NCBI GenBank assembly: GCA_947650365.1
Contig: CANTAL010000197.1
Span: forward strand, 310,001-374,000
From: Chamaelirium japonicum
Taxonomy: Eukaryota; Streptophyta; Magnoliopsida; Liliales; Melanthiaceae
Length of the DNA: 64,000 nucleotides
Direction: 5' to 3'
Part shown: piece by piece, positions 54,641-64,000 of the stretch
Layout of the letters: every line of letters starts with the position of its first letter
How positions within the stretch are numbered: position 1 is the stretch's first letter
Notes under the pieces: generated by a model
Seen by the model: the letters and a program-made list of their open reading frames with translations, nothing else
Told to the model about the DNA's origin: nothing
Databases searched by the model: none
Translations under genes and position numbers: made by a program

Positions 54641-57600
54641 TGGATCGTACGAATGAATTAGAATGGATACATTCATGCGAATGAATTAGAATGGATACAT
54701 TCATGTGAATGAATTAGAATGGATCGTATTAATGAATTAAAATGGATCGTATGAATGAATTCGAATGGATTGTACGAATGAATTAGAATGGATACATTCA
54801 TGCGAATAAATTAGAATGGATCATACGAAGGAATTAGGGTGGATCGTACGAATGAATTAGAATGGATACATTCGTGCGAAAGAATTAGAATGGATTGTAT
54901 GAATGAATTAGAATGGATCGTATGAATGAATTAGAATAGATCGTGCGAATAAATTAGAATGGATCATACGAATGAATTAGAATGGATCGTATGAATGAAT
55001 TAGAATAGATCGTGCGAATGAATTAGAATGGATCGTACGAATGACTTAGAATGGATACATTCATGCGAATGAATTAGAATGGATCGTACGAATGAGTAAG
55101 AATGGATCGTACGAATGAAATAAAATGGATCGTACGAATGAATTAGAATGGATCGTGCGAATGAATTAGATTGGATTGTGCGAATGAGTTAGAATGGATC
55201 GTACGAATGAATTAGAATGGATACATTCGTACGAATGAATTAGAATGGATTGTACGAATGAATTAGACAGGATCGTATGAATAAATTAGAATGGATCGTG
55301 CGAATGAATTAGAATGGATCATACGAATGAATTAGAATGGATACATTCGTGCGAATGAATTAGAATGGATCGTATGAATGAATTAGAATGGATCGTATGG
55401 ATGAATTAGAATGGATCATGCGAATGAATTAGAATGGATCGTACGAATGAATTAGAATGGATCGTATGAATGAATTAGAATGGATCGTGCGAATGAATTA
55501 GAATGGAACGTATGAATGAATTGGAATGGATACATTCGTGCTAATGAATTAGAATGGATCGTACGAATGAATTAGAATAGATTGTGCGAACGAATTAGAA
55601 TAGATCGTACGAATGAATTAGAATAGATCGTACGTATGAATTTGAATGGATCGTACGAATGAGTAAGAATGGATCGTACGAATGAAATTGAATGGATCGT
55701 ACGAATGAATTAGAATGGATCGTGCGAATGAATTAGATTGGATCGTGCGAATGAATTAGAATAGATCGTATGAATGAATTCGAATGGATACATTCGTACA
55801 ATTGAGTTAGAATGGATCGTACGAATGAATTAGACTGGATCGTATGAATGAATTAGAATGGATCGTGTGAAGGAATTAGAATGGATCGTACGAATGAATT
55901 AGAATGGATATATTCGTGCGAATGAATTACAATGGATCGTATGAATGAATTAGAATAGATCGTATGAATGAATTAGAATGAATCGTGCGAATGAATTAGA
56001 ATGGATCGTGCAAATGAATTAGAATGGATCGTACGAATGAATTAGAAAGGATACATTCGTACGAATGAATTAGAATGGATCGTACAAATGATTAAGAATG
56101 GATCGTACGAATGAAATAGAATGGTTCGTACGAATGAATTATAATGGATCGTGCTAATGAATTAGAATGGATCGTACGAATAAATTAGAATAGATTGTGC
56201 GAATGAATTCGAATGGATCATACGAATAAATTAGAAAGGATACATTCGTGCGAAGGTATTAGAATGTATCGTACGAATGGATCGTACGAATGAATTAGAA
56301 TGGATACACTCGTGCGAATGAATTAGAATGGATCGTATGAATGAATTAGATTGGATCGTATGAATGAATTAGAATGGATCGTACGTATGAATTAGAATGG
56401 ATACATCCTTTGGAATGAATTAGAATGGATCGAACGAAGGAATTAGAATGGGTGATACGAAGGAATTAGAATGGATCGTATGAAGGAATTAGAATGGATC
56501 GTATGAATAATTTAGAATGGATACATTCGTGCAAAAGAATTAGAATGGATTGTATGAATGAATTAGAATGAATCGTACAAATGAATTAGAATGGATCGTG
56601 CAAATGAATTAGAATGGATCGTACGAATGAATTAGAATAAATTGTGCGAATGAATTAGAATGGATCGTACGAATGAATTAGAATGGATACATTCATGCGA
56701 ATGAATTAGAATGGATCGTATGAATGAATTAGAATGGATCGTATGAATGAATTCGAATGGATCGTACGAATGAATTAGAATGGATACATTCGTGCGAATG
56801 AATTAGAATGGATCATATGAAGGAATTAGGGTGGATTGTACGAATGAATTAGAATGGATACATTCGTGCGAAAGAATTAGAATAGATTGTATGAATGAAT
56901 TAGAATGGATCGTATGAATGAATTAGAATGGATCGTGCGAATAAATTAGAATGCATCGAACGAATGAATTAGAATGGATCGTACGAATGAATTAGAATGG
57001 ATCGTGCGAATGAATTAGAATGGATCGTTTGAATGAATTAGAATGGATACATTCGTGCGAATGAATTAGAAAGGATCGTACGAATGAGTAAGAATGGATC
57101 GTACAAATGAAATAGAATGGATCGTACGAATGAATTAGAATGGATCGTGCTAATGATTTAGAATGGATCGTACGAATAAATTAGAATAGATTGTGCGAAT
57201 GAAGTAGAATGGATCGTACGAATGAATTAGAATGGATCGTATGAATGAATTAGAATGGATCGTGCGAATGAATTAGAATGGATCGTACGAATGAATTAGA
57301 ATGGATACATTCGTGCGAATGAATTAGAATGGATCGTACGAATGAGTAAAAATGGATCGTACGATTGAAATAGAATGGATCGTACGAATGAATTAGAATG
57401 GATCGTGCTAATAAATTAGAATGGATCGTACGAATGATTTTGAATAGATTGTGCGAATGAATTAGAAAGGATCGTACGGATTAATTAGAATGGATACATT
57501 CGTGTGAATGAATTAGAAAGGATCGTATGAATGAATTAGAATGGATCGTATGAATGAATTAAAATGGATCGTGCGAATGAATTAGAATGGATCATACGAA

Positions 57601-57900
57601 TGAATTAGAATGGATCGTATGAATGAATTAGAATGGATCATGCGATTGAATTAGAATGGGTCGTATGAATGAATTAGAAAGGATACATTCGTGCAAATGA
57701 ATTAGAATGGATCGTACGAATGAGTAAGAATGGATCGTACGAATGAAATAGAATGGATCGTATGAAAGAATTAGAATAGATCGTGCTAATGAATTAGAAT
57801 GGATCGTACGAATGAATTAGAATAGATTGTGCGAATAAATTAGAATGGATCGTACGAATGAATTAGAATGGATACATTCGTGCGAATGAATTAGAATGGA
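54641..57900 (+). repeat. Diverged relative of the ~5-kb repeat
   Basis: The order of rare units resembles the middle of copies A-C: GATTGGATTGTGCG plus CATTCGTACGAATG near 55.17-55.22 kb, GTACGTATGAATTTG near 55.63 kb, and the shortened GAATGTATCGTACGAATGG junction near 56.26 kb (compare 41.78 and 42.39 kb). Private variants differ far more than among A-C, so this is an older copy. Limits are loose. Confidence 0.55.
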
Positions 57901-60138
57901 TCTTATGAATGAATTAGATTGGATCGTATGAATGAATTAGAATGGATCGTACGTAAGAATTAGAATGGATACATTCATGGGAATGAATTAGAATGGATCG
58001 TACGAAGGAATTAGAATGGATCATAAGAATGAAATAGAATGGATCGTACGAAGGAATAATAATGGATCGTACGAAGGAATTATAATGGATCGTACGAAGG
58101 AATTAGAATGGATCGTACGAATGAATTAGAATGGATACATTTGTGCAAAAGAATTAGAATGGATTGTATGAATGAATTAGAATGGATCGTGCAAATGAAT
58201 TAGAATGGATCATGCGAATGAATTAGAATGGATCGTACGAATGAATTAGAATGGATCGTACGAATGAATTACAATCGATCGTACGAATGAATTAGAATGG
58301 ATACATTCGTGCGAATGAATTAGAATGGATCGTATGAATGAATTAGAATGGATCATATGAATGAATTCGAATGGATCGTACGAATGAAATAGAATGGATA
58401 CATTCGTTCGAATGAATTAGAATGGATCATACGAAGGAGTTAGGGTGGATCGTACGAATGAATTAGAATGGATACATTCGTGCGAAAGAATTAGAATGGA
58501 TTATACGAATGAATTAGAATGGATCATATGAATGAATTAGAATGGATCGTGCAAATGAATTAGAATGGATCGTACGAATGAATTAGAATGGATCGTATAA
58601 ATGAATTAGAATAAATCGTGCAAATGAATTAGAATGGATCATACGAATGAATTAGAATGGATATATTCGTGCGAATGAATTAGAATGGATCATACGAATG
58701 AGTAAGAATGGATCGTACGAATGAAATAGAATGGATCGTACGAATGAATTAGAATGGATCGTGCTAACGAATTAGAATGGATCGTACGAATGAATTAGAA
58801 TAGATTGTGCAAATGAATTAGAATGGATCGTACGAATGAATTAGAATGGATCGTATGAATGAATTAGAATGGATCGTGCGAATGAATTAGAATGGATCGT
58901 ACGAATGAATTAGAATGGATACATTCGTTCGAATGAATTAGAATGGATCGTATGAATGAGTAAGAATGGATCGTACGAATGAAATAGAATGGATCGTACG
59001 AATGAATTAGAATGGATCGTGCTAATGAATTAGAATGGATCGTACGAATGAATTAGAAAAGATAATGCGAATGAATTAGAATGGATCGTACGAATGAATT
59101 AGAATGGATACATTCGTGCAAATGAATTAGAATGGATCGTATGAATGAATTAGATTGGATCGTATGAATGAATTAAAATGGATCGTACGCATAAATTAGA
59201 ATGGATACATTCATGGGAATGAATTACAATGGATCGTACGAAGGAATTAGAATAGATCATACGAATGAAATAGAATGGATCGTACGAAGGAATTAGAATG
59301 GATCGTACGAAGGAATTAAAATGGATAGTATGAAGGATTTAGAATGGAGCTTACGAATGAATTTGAATGGATACATTCGTGCAAAAGAATTAGAATGGAT
59401 TGTATGAATGAATTAGAATGGATCGGGCAAATGAATTAGAATGGATCGTGCGAATGAATTAGAATGGATCGTACGAATTAATTAGAATAGATTGTGCGAA
59501 TGAATTAGAATGGATCCTACGAATGAATTAGAATGGATACATTTGTGCGAATGAATTAGAATGGATCGTATGAATGAAATAGAATAGATCGTATGAATGA
59601 ATTCGAATGGATCGTACGAATGAATTAGAATGGATACATTTGTGCGAATGAATTAGAATGGATCATACGAAGGAATTAGGGTGGATCGTACGAATGAATT
59701 AGAATGGATGCATTCGTGTGAATGAATTGGATGGATTGTATGAATGAATTAGAATGGATCGTATGAATGAATTAGAATGGGTCATGCGAATGAATTAGAA
59801 TGGATCGTACGAATGAATTAGAATTGATCGTATGAATGAATTAGAATGGATCGTGCGAATGAATTAGAATGGATCGTACGAATGAATTAGAATGGATACA
59901 TTCGTGTGAATGAATTAGAATGGATCGTACGAATGTGTAAGAATGGATCGTATGAATAAATTAGAATGGATCGTATGAATGAATTAGATTGGATCAGAAT
60001 GGATAGTACGAATGAATTTGAATGGATACATTCGTGCGAATGAATTAGAATGGATCGTATCAATGAATTAGAATGGATCGTATGAGTGAATTCGAATGGA
60101 TCGCACAAATAAATTAGAATGGATACATTCGGGCGAAT

Positions 60139-60182
60139 GAATTAGAATGGATCATACGCCTTCGTACGATCCATTCTAATTC
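60139..60182. repeat. Hairpin-like inversion junction 5 (20-bp arms, 4-bp loop)
   Basis: Left arm 60139-60158 and right arm 60163-60182 are reverse complements with one mismatch (CATACG against CGTACG), separated by CCTT. Orientation changes from plus to minus here, ending the 54-kb unidirectional core. The short loop suggests a fold-back event rather than joining of distant ends. Confidence 0.93.
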
Positions 60183-60412
60183 TTTCGCATGAATGTATCC
60201 ACTCTAATTCATTCGTACGATCCATTCTAATTCATACGCACAATCTATTCTAATTCATTCGTACGATCCATTCTAATTCATTCATATAATCCATTCTAAT
60301 TTATTCGTACGATCCATTCCAATCCATTCTAATTTATTCGTACAAATGTATCCATTATAATTCATTTGTACGATCCATTCCAATTCATTCACATGATCCA
60401 TTCTAATTCATT
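60159..60412 (-). repeat. Satellite array, minus-oriented segment R3
   Basis: These 254 bp of minus-oriented satellite contain irregular units, such as CATTCCAATCCATTC near 60317 and ACAAATGTATCCATTATAATTC near 60343. The segment ends at 60412/60413, where CTAATTCATT is joined to plus-oriented GAGTAAGAATCG. Confidence 0.94.
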
Positions 60413-61591
60413 GAGTAAGAATCGATCGTACGAATGAAATAGAATTGATCGTACGAATGAATTAGAATTGATCGTGCTAAAGAATTAGAATGGATCGTAT
60501 GAATGAAGTAGAATTAGAATGGATCGTACGAATGAGTAAAAATGGATCGTACGAATGAAATAGAATGGATCGTACGAATGAATTAGAATGGATCGTGCTA
60601 ATGAATTAGAATGGATCGTACGAATGAATTAGAATAGATTGTGCGAATGAATAAAAATGGATCGTACAAATAAATTAGAATGATCGTTTGAATGAATTAG
60701 AATGGATCATGTGAATGAATTAGAATGGATTGTATAAATGAATAAGAATGGATCATACGAAGGAATTAGGGTGGATCGTACGAATGAATTAGAATGGATA
60801 GATTCATGCGAAAGAATTAGAATGGATTGTATGAATGAATTAGAATGGATCGTATGAATGAATTAAAATGGATCGTGCGAATGAATTAGAATGGATCGTA
60901 CGAATGATTTAGAATTGATCGTATAAATGAATTAGAATGGATCGTGTGAATGAATTAGAATGGATCGTGCGAATGAATTAGAATGGATACATTCGTGCGA
61001 ATGAATTAGAATGGATCGTACGAATGAGTAAGAATAGATCATACGAATGAAATAGAATAGATCGTATGAATAAATTAGAATGGATCATGCTAATGAATTA
61101 GATTGGATCATACTAATGAATTAGAATAGATTGTGCGAATGAATTAGAATGGATCGTGCGAATGAAATAGAATGGATCGTACGAATGAATTAGAATGGAT
61201 CTTGCTAATGACATCGAATGGATCGTACGAATGAATTAGAATAGATCGTACGAATGAATGGATCGTACGAATGAATTAGAATGGATCATGCGAATGAATT
61301 AGAATGGATCGTATGAATGAATTAGAATTGATCGTGCGAATGAATTAGATTGGATCGTGCGAATGAATTAGAATGGATCTTATGAATGAATTAGAATAGA
61401 TACATTCGTGCGAATGAATTAGAATGGATCGTATGAATGAATTACAATGGATTGTATGAATGAATTCGAATGGATCGTACGTATGAATTAGAATGGATCG
61501 TACGAATAAATTAGAATGGATCATATGAATGAATTAGAATGGATCGTGGGAATGAATTAGAATGGATCGTGCGAATGAATTAGAATGAATT
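60413..61591 (+). repeat. Satellite array, plus-oriented segment F4
   Basis: This is plus-oriented satellite between two minus segments. It includes the GAGTAAG, GAAATAG and GTGCTAA block and a GGAATTAGGGTGG unit near 60764. Several shortened units lie near 60509, 60680 and 61250-61262, making it less regular than the core. No gene is seen. Confidence 0.94.
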
Positions 61592-61602
61592 CGTACGTAC
61601 GA
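61591..61602. repeat. 12-bp palindrome at inversion junction 7
   Basis: TCGTACGTACGA is a perfect palindrome made by overlap of plus and minus units on the monomer's GTAC core. The array is plus on the left (GAATTAGAATGAAT) and minus on the right (GATCCATTC). Confidence 0.9.
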
Positions 61603-61838
61603 TCCATTCTTATTCATTCACACGATCTATTCTAATTCGTACGATCTATTCTAATTCATTCGTACGAATGTATCCATTCTAATTCATTCGTACGATCCAT
61701 TCTAATTCATTCGCACGATCCATTCTAATTCATTCATACGATCCATTCTAATTCATTTGTACTCATTCGTACGATCCATTCTAATTCATTCATACGATCC
61801 ATTCTAATTCCTAATACATTCATACATACGATCCATTC

Positions 61839-61866
61839 TAGATTGTGCGAATTAATTCTTTCGCAC
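61839..61866. repeat. Small inverted piece with 7-bp hairpin
   Basis: A plus-oriented fragment, TAGATTGTGCGAATT (61839-61853), sits within minus satellite. GTGCGAA (61845-61851) and TTCGCAC (61860-61866) are perfect inverted arms around an 8-bp loop. As at other switches, the turn uses the dyad around the 28-bp unit's CG-TG-CG core. Confidence 0.8.
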
Positions 61867-62384
61867 GAATGTCTCCATTCTAATTCATTTATACGATCCA
61901 TTATAATTCATTCATACAATCCATTCTAATTCTTTCGCACGAATGTATCTATTCTAATTCATTCGTACGACCCTCCCTAATTCCTTCGTATGATCCATTC
62001 AAATTTATTCGCACGAAAGTATCCATTCTAATTCATTCGTACGATCCATTCGAATTCATTCATACGATCAATTTAAATTTATTCATACGATCCATTCTAA
62101 TTCCTAATACATTCTAATTTATTCGTACGATCCATTCGAATTCATTCGTACAAATGTATTCTAATTCATTCGTACGATCCATTCTCTTTAATTCATACGA
62201 TCCATTCTTACTGATTCGTACGATCCATTCTAATTCATTTGCAGAAATGTATCCATTCTAATTCATTCGTACGATCCATTCTAATTCATTTGCACGATCC
62301 ATTCTAATTCATTCATACGATCCATTCTAATTCATTCACACGATCCATTCTAATTCATTCATACGATCCATTATAATTCGTTCA

Positions 62385-63985
62385 CACAATCCATTCTAAT
62401 TCTTTCGCATGAATATATCCATTCTAATTCATTCGTACGATCCACCCTAATTCCTTCGTATCATCCATTCTAATTCATTCGCACGAATGTATCCATTCTA
62501 ATTCATTCGTATGATCCATTCGAATTCATTCATACGATCCATTCTAATTCATTCATACGATCCATTCTAATTCATTCATACGATCCATTCTAATTCATTC
62601 GCACGAATGTATTCATTCACACAATCTATTCTAATTCATTCGTACGATCCATTCTAATTCATTAGTACGATCTATTCTAATTCATTCGTACGATCCATTC
62701 TATGTCATTCGTCCAATCCATTCTTACTCATTCGTACAATCCATTCTAATTCATTCGCACGAATGTATCCATTCTAATTCATTCGTACGATCCATTCTAA
62801 TTCATTCATACGATCCATTCTAATTCATTCATACGATCCATTCTAATTTATTCGCACAATCTATTCTAATTCATTCGTACGATATATTCTAATTCATTAG
62901 CACGATTCATTCTAATTCATTCGTACGATCCATTCTATTTCATTCGTACGATACATTCTTACTCATTCGTACGATCCATTCTAATTCATTCGCACGAATG
63001 TATCCATTCTAATTCATTCGTATGATCCATTCTAATTCATTCGCACGATCCATTCTAATTCATTCATACGATTGATTCTAATTCATTTGTACGATCCATT
63101 CTAATTCATTCGTACGATCCATTCTAATTCATTCGCACGATCCATTCTAATTCATTCATACGATCCATTAATTCGTTCACACAATCCATTCTAATTCTTT
63201 CGCACGAATATATCCATTCTATTTCATTCGTACGATCCACCCTAATTCCTTCGTATCATCCATTCTAATTCATTCGCACAAATGTATCCATTCTAATTAA
63301 TTCGTATGATCCATTCGAATTCATTCATACGATCCATTCTAATTCATTCATACGATCCATTCTAATTCATTCATACGATCCATTCTAATTCATTCGCACG
63401 AATGTATTCATTCGCACAATCTATTCTAATTCATTCGTACGATCCATTCTAATTCATTAGTATGATCTATTCTAATTTATTCGTACGATCCATTCTATGT
63501 CATTCGTCCGATCCATTCTTACTCATTCGTACAATCCATTCTAATTCATTCGCACGAATGTATCCATTCTAATTCATTCGCATGAATGTATCCATTCTAA
63601 TTCATTCGTACGATCCATTCTAATTCATTCGTACGATCCATTCTAATTCATTCGTACGATCCATTCTAATTCATTCGCACAATCTATTCTAATTCATTCG
63701 TACGATCCATTCTAATTCATTAGCACGATTCATTCTAATTCATTCGTACGATCCATTCTATTTCATTCGTACGATACATTCTTACTCATTCGTACGATCC
63801 ATTCTAATTCATTCACACGAATGTATCCATTCTAATTCATTCGTACGATCCATTCTAATTCATTCGCACGATCCATTCTAATTCATTCATACGATCCATT
63901 CTAATTCATTTGTACGATCCATTCTAATTCATTCGCACGATCCATTCTAATTCATTCATACTATCCATTCTAATTCATTCGTACG
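62385..63985 (-). repeat. ~0.8-kb tandem higher-order repeat in R4, two copies
   Basis: TTCGTTCACACAATCC occurs near 62388 and 63173. CTATGTCATTCGTCC occurs near 62700 and 63496, and GAATGTATTCATTC near 62605 and 63401. TAGCACGATTCATTC occurs near 62898 and 63721. The offset is 785-800 bp, growing to about 823 bp after one additional 28-bp unit (near 63570) in the second copy. This shows that minus segments also amplify in blocks, independently of the plus core. Confidence 0.75.
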
Positions 63986-64000
63986 ATCCACCCTAATTCC

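Larger units (their letters stand above)
44055..59190 (+). repeat. ~1.2-1.6-kb module of ordered variant blocks
   Basis: A module starts with block B: a GTACGTATG unit, a 28-mer CATTCATGGG, then GAAGG and GAAATAG units, then a 28-mer CATTCGTGCAAAAG. Block C follows: a GAATTCGAATGG unit, a 28-mer, a GAATTAGGGTGG unit and a 28-mer CATTCGTGCGAAAG. Block A ends it: GAGTAAG, GAAATAG, GTGCTAATG and GAATAGATTGTGCG units and a 28-mer. Block B starts near 44055, 45295, 46450, 46910, 48480, 49990, 51150, 51600, 53175, 54345, 56385, 57950 and 59190. The spacing is mostly 1.15-1.6 kb, with shortened (~0.45 kb) and double (~2.0 kb) intervals. The same blocks occur in the rest of the plus array, less regularly. 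Confidence 0.75.
13375..60158 (+). repeat. Uninterrupted plus-oriented satellite core F3c
   Basis: These 46.8 kb of plus-oriented 23/28-bp satellite show no orientation switch and no foreign insertion. They hold the clearest higher-order repeats in the window (entered separately). The 28-bp forms are position-specific. CATTCATGGGAATG follows a GTACGTATG unit, CATTCGTGCAAAAG precedes GATTGTATG, and CATTCGTGCGAAAG follows the GGAATTAGGGTGG unit. Short open frames on the minus strand (such as 17797-17985, 32867-33097 and 47781-48080) are repeat by-products. No gene is seen. Confidence 0.97.
61592..64000 (-). repeat. Satellite array, minus-oriented segment R4 (runs off the window)
   Basis: This is minus-oriented satellite with the same 23/28-bp units and the same variants in reverse complement (TCTTACTCATTC, CTATTTCATTC, TAGCACGA, CACCCTAATTCC). 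The first ~550 bp are disturbed. They include a double CCTAATACATTC sequence (near 61808 and 62101), a shortened TTTGTACTCATTCG unit (61755) and a 15-bp plus piece at 61839-61853. From about 62.4 kb a ~0.8-kb repeat is visible. The array continues past the end of the window. Confidence 0.95.

Noticed and set aside
1-64000. CRISPR array
   Set aside because: The units are directly tandem with no unique spacers. The variable 8-bp part is a limited set of point variants, and no cas genes are present.
1-64000. Telomeric repeat array
   Set aside because: The unit is 23 bp and mixed-oriented, and it contains no TTAGGG- or TTTAGGG-like motif.
1-64000. Human satellite II/III contamination
   Set aside because: The unit contains CATTC pentamers but has a fixed 23/28-bp period with GATCGTAC, which those satellites lack, and the inserted CACTA-like element is not mammalian in character.
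1-64000. Repeat-induced point mutation of a fungal genome
   Set aside because: The variants concentrate at CpG in both C-to-T and G-to-A directions, and the CpA/TpG products remain common. Fungal repeat-induced mutation would favour CpA to TpA, which is not the pattern seen.
1-64000. A hidden gene system (defence, biosynthesis or similar) in the window
   Set aside because: Apart from about 380 bp of insertions, all sequence is satellite. No coding region of plausible length and composition exists on either strand.

Overview
The whole 64 kb window is one satellite DNA array. I found no credible protein gene, rRNA or tRNA. The basic unit is 23 bp: a stable 15-bp part, GAATGAATTAGAATG, followed by a variable 8-bp part, GATCGTAC. 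A second, interspersed unit is 28 bp long; it carries five extra bases (ACATT) after GAT and so contains the dyad CATTCG-TG-CGAATG. By length the window holds roughly 2,700 units. The source is a eukaryotic heterochromatic region. A plant is the likeliest host, because the one DNA transposon has CACTA-like ends and the units look as if methylated CpG has decayed, but the species cannot be named from this sequence.

Layout, taking '+' as the GAATGAATTAGAATG orientation: 1-2667 plus; 2668-3548 minus; 3549-4158 plus; 4159-5736 minus, with a tiny plus island near 5170-5190; 5737-60158 plus; 60159-60412 minus; 60413-61591 plus; 61592-64000 minus, with a tiny plus piece at 61839-61853. The central 54 kb never changes orientation; every switch lies in the outer 6 kb at the left or the outer 4 kb at the right. 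Several switches sit exactly on short palindromes that belong to the monomer (GATC, AATT, GTAC), as expected of fold-back or template-switch events.

Two foreign insertions interrupt the array, both in the left 14 kb. One is a 160-bp CACTA-like miniature transposon (6419-6578). The other is a ~220-bp poly(A)-tailed retrocopy (13154-13374) flanked by a 14-bp direct repeat. The 50 kb to the right of them has no insertion that I could see.

Above the monomer there is higher-order structure. Recurrent variant blocks make a ~1.2-1.6 kb module, and modules are grouped into larger repeats: an adjacent pair of ~4.05-4.36 kb copies (15.3-23.7 kb); a ~5 kb repeat in three copies plus a ~2.5 kb mosaic partial copy (25.8-45.0 kb), two of the copies nearly identical and ~8.36 kb apart; a 3.19 kb repeat (45.0-54.6 kb) with one internally deleted copy; a ~1.49 kb repeat that duplicates an inversion junction (about 2.05-5.03 kb); and a ~0.8 kb minus-strand repeat (62.4-63.9 kb). 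The array is therefore best read as a satellite shaped by unequal exchange, segmental amplification and fold-back inversion. Coordinates of higher-order blocks were read by eye and are approximate to tens of bases; palindrome, insertion and junction coordinates were counted base by base.
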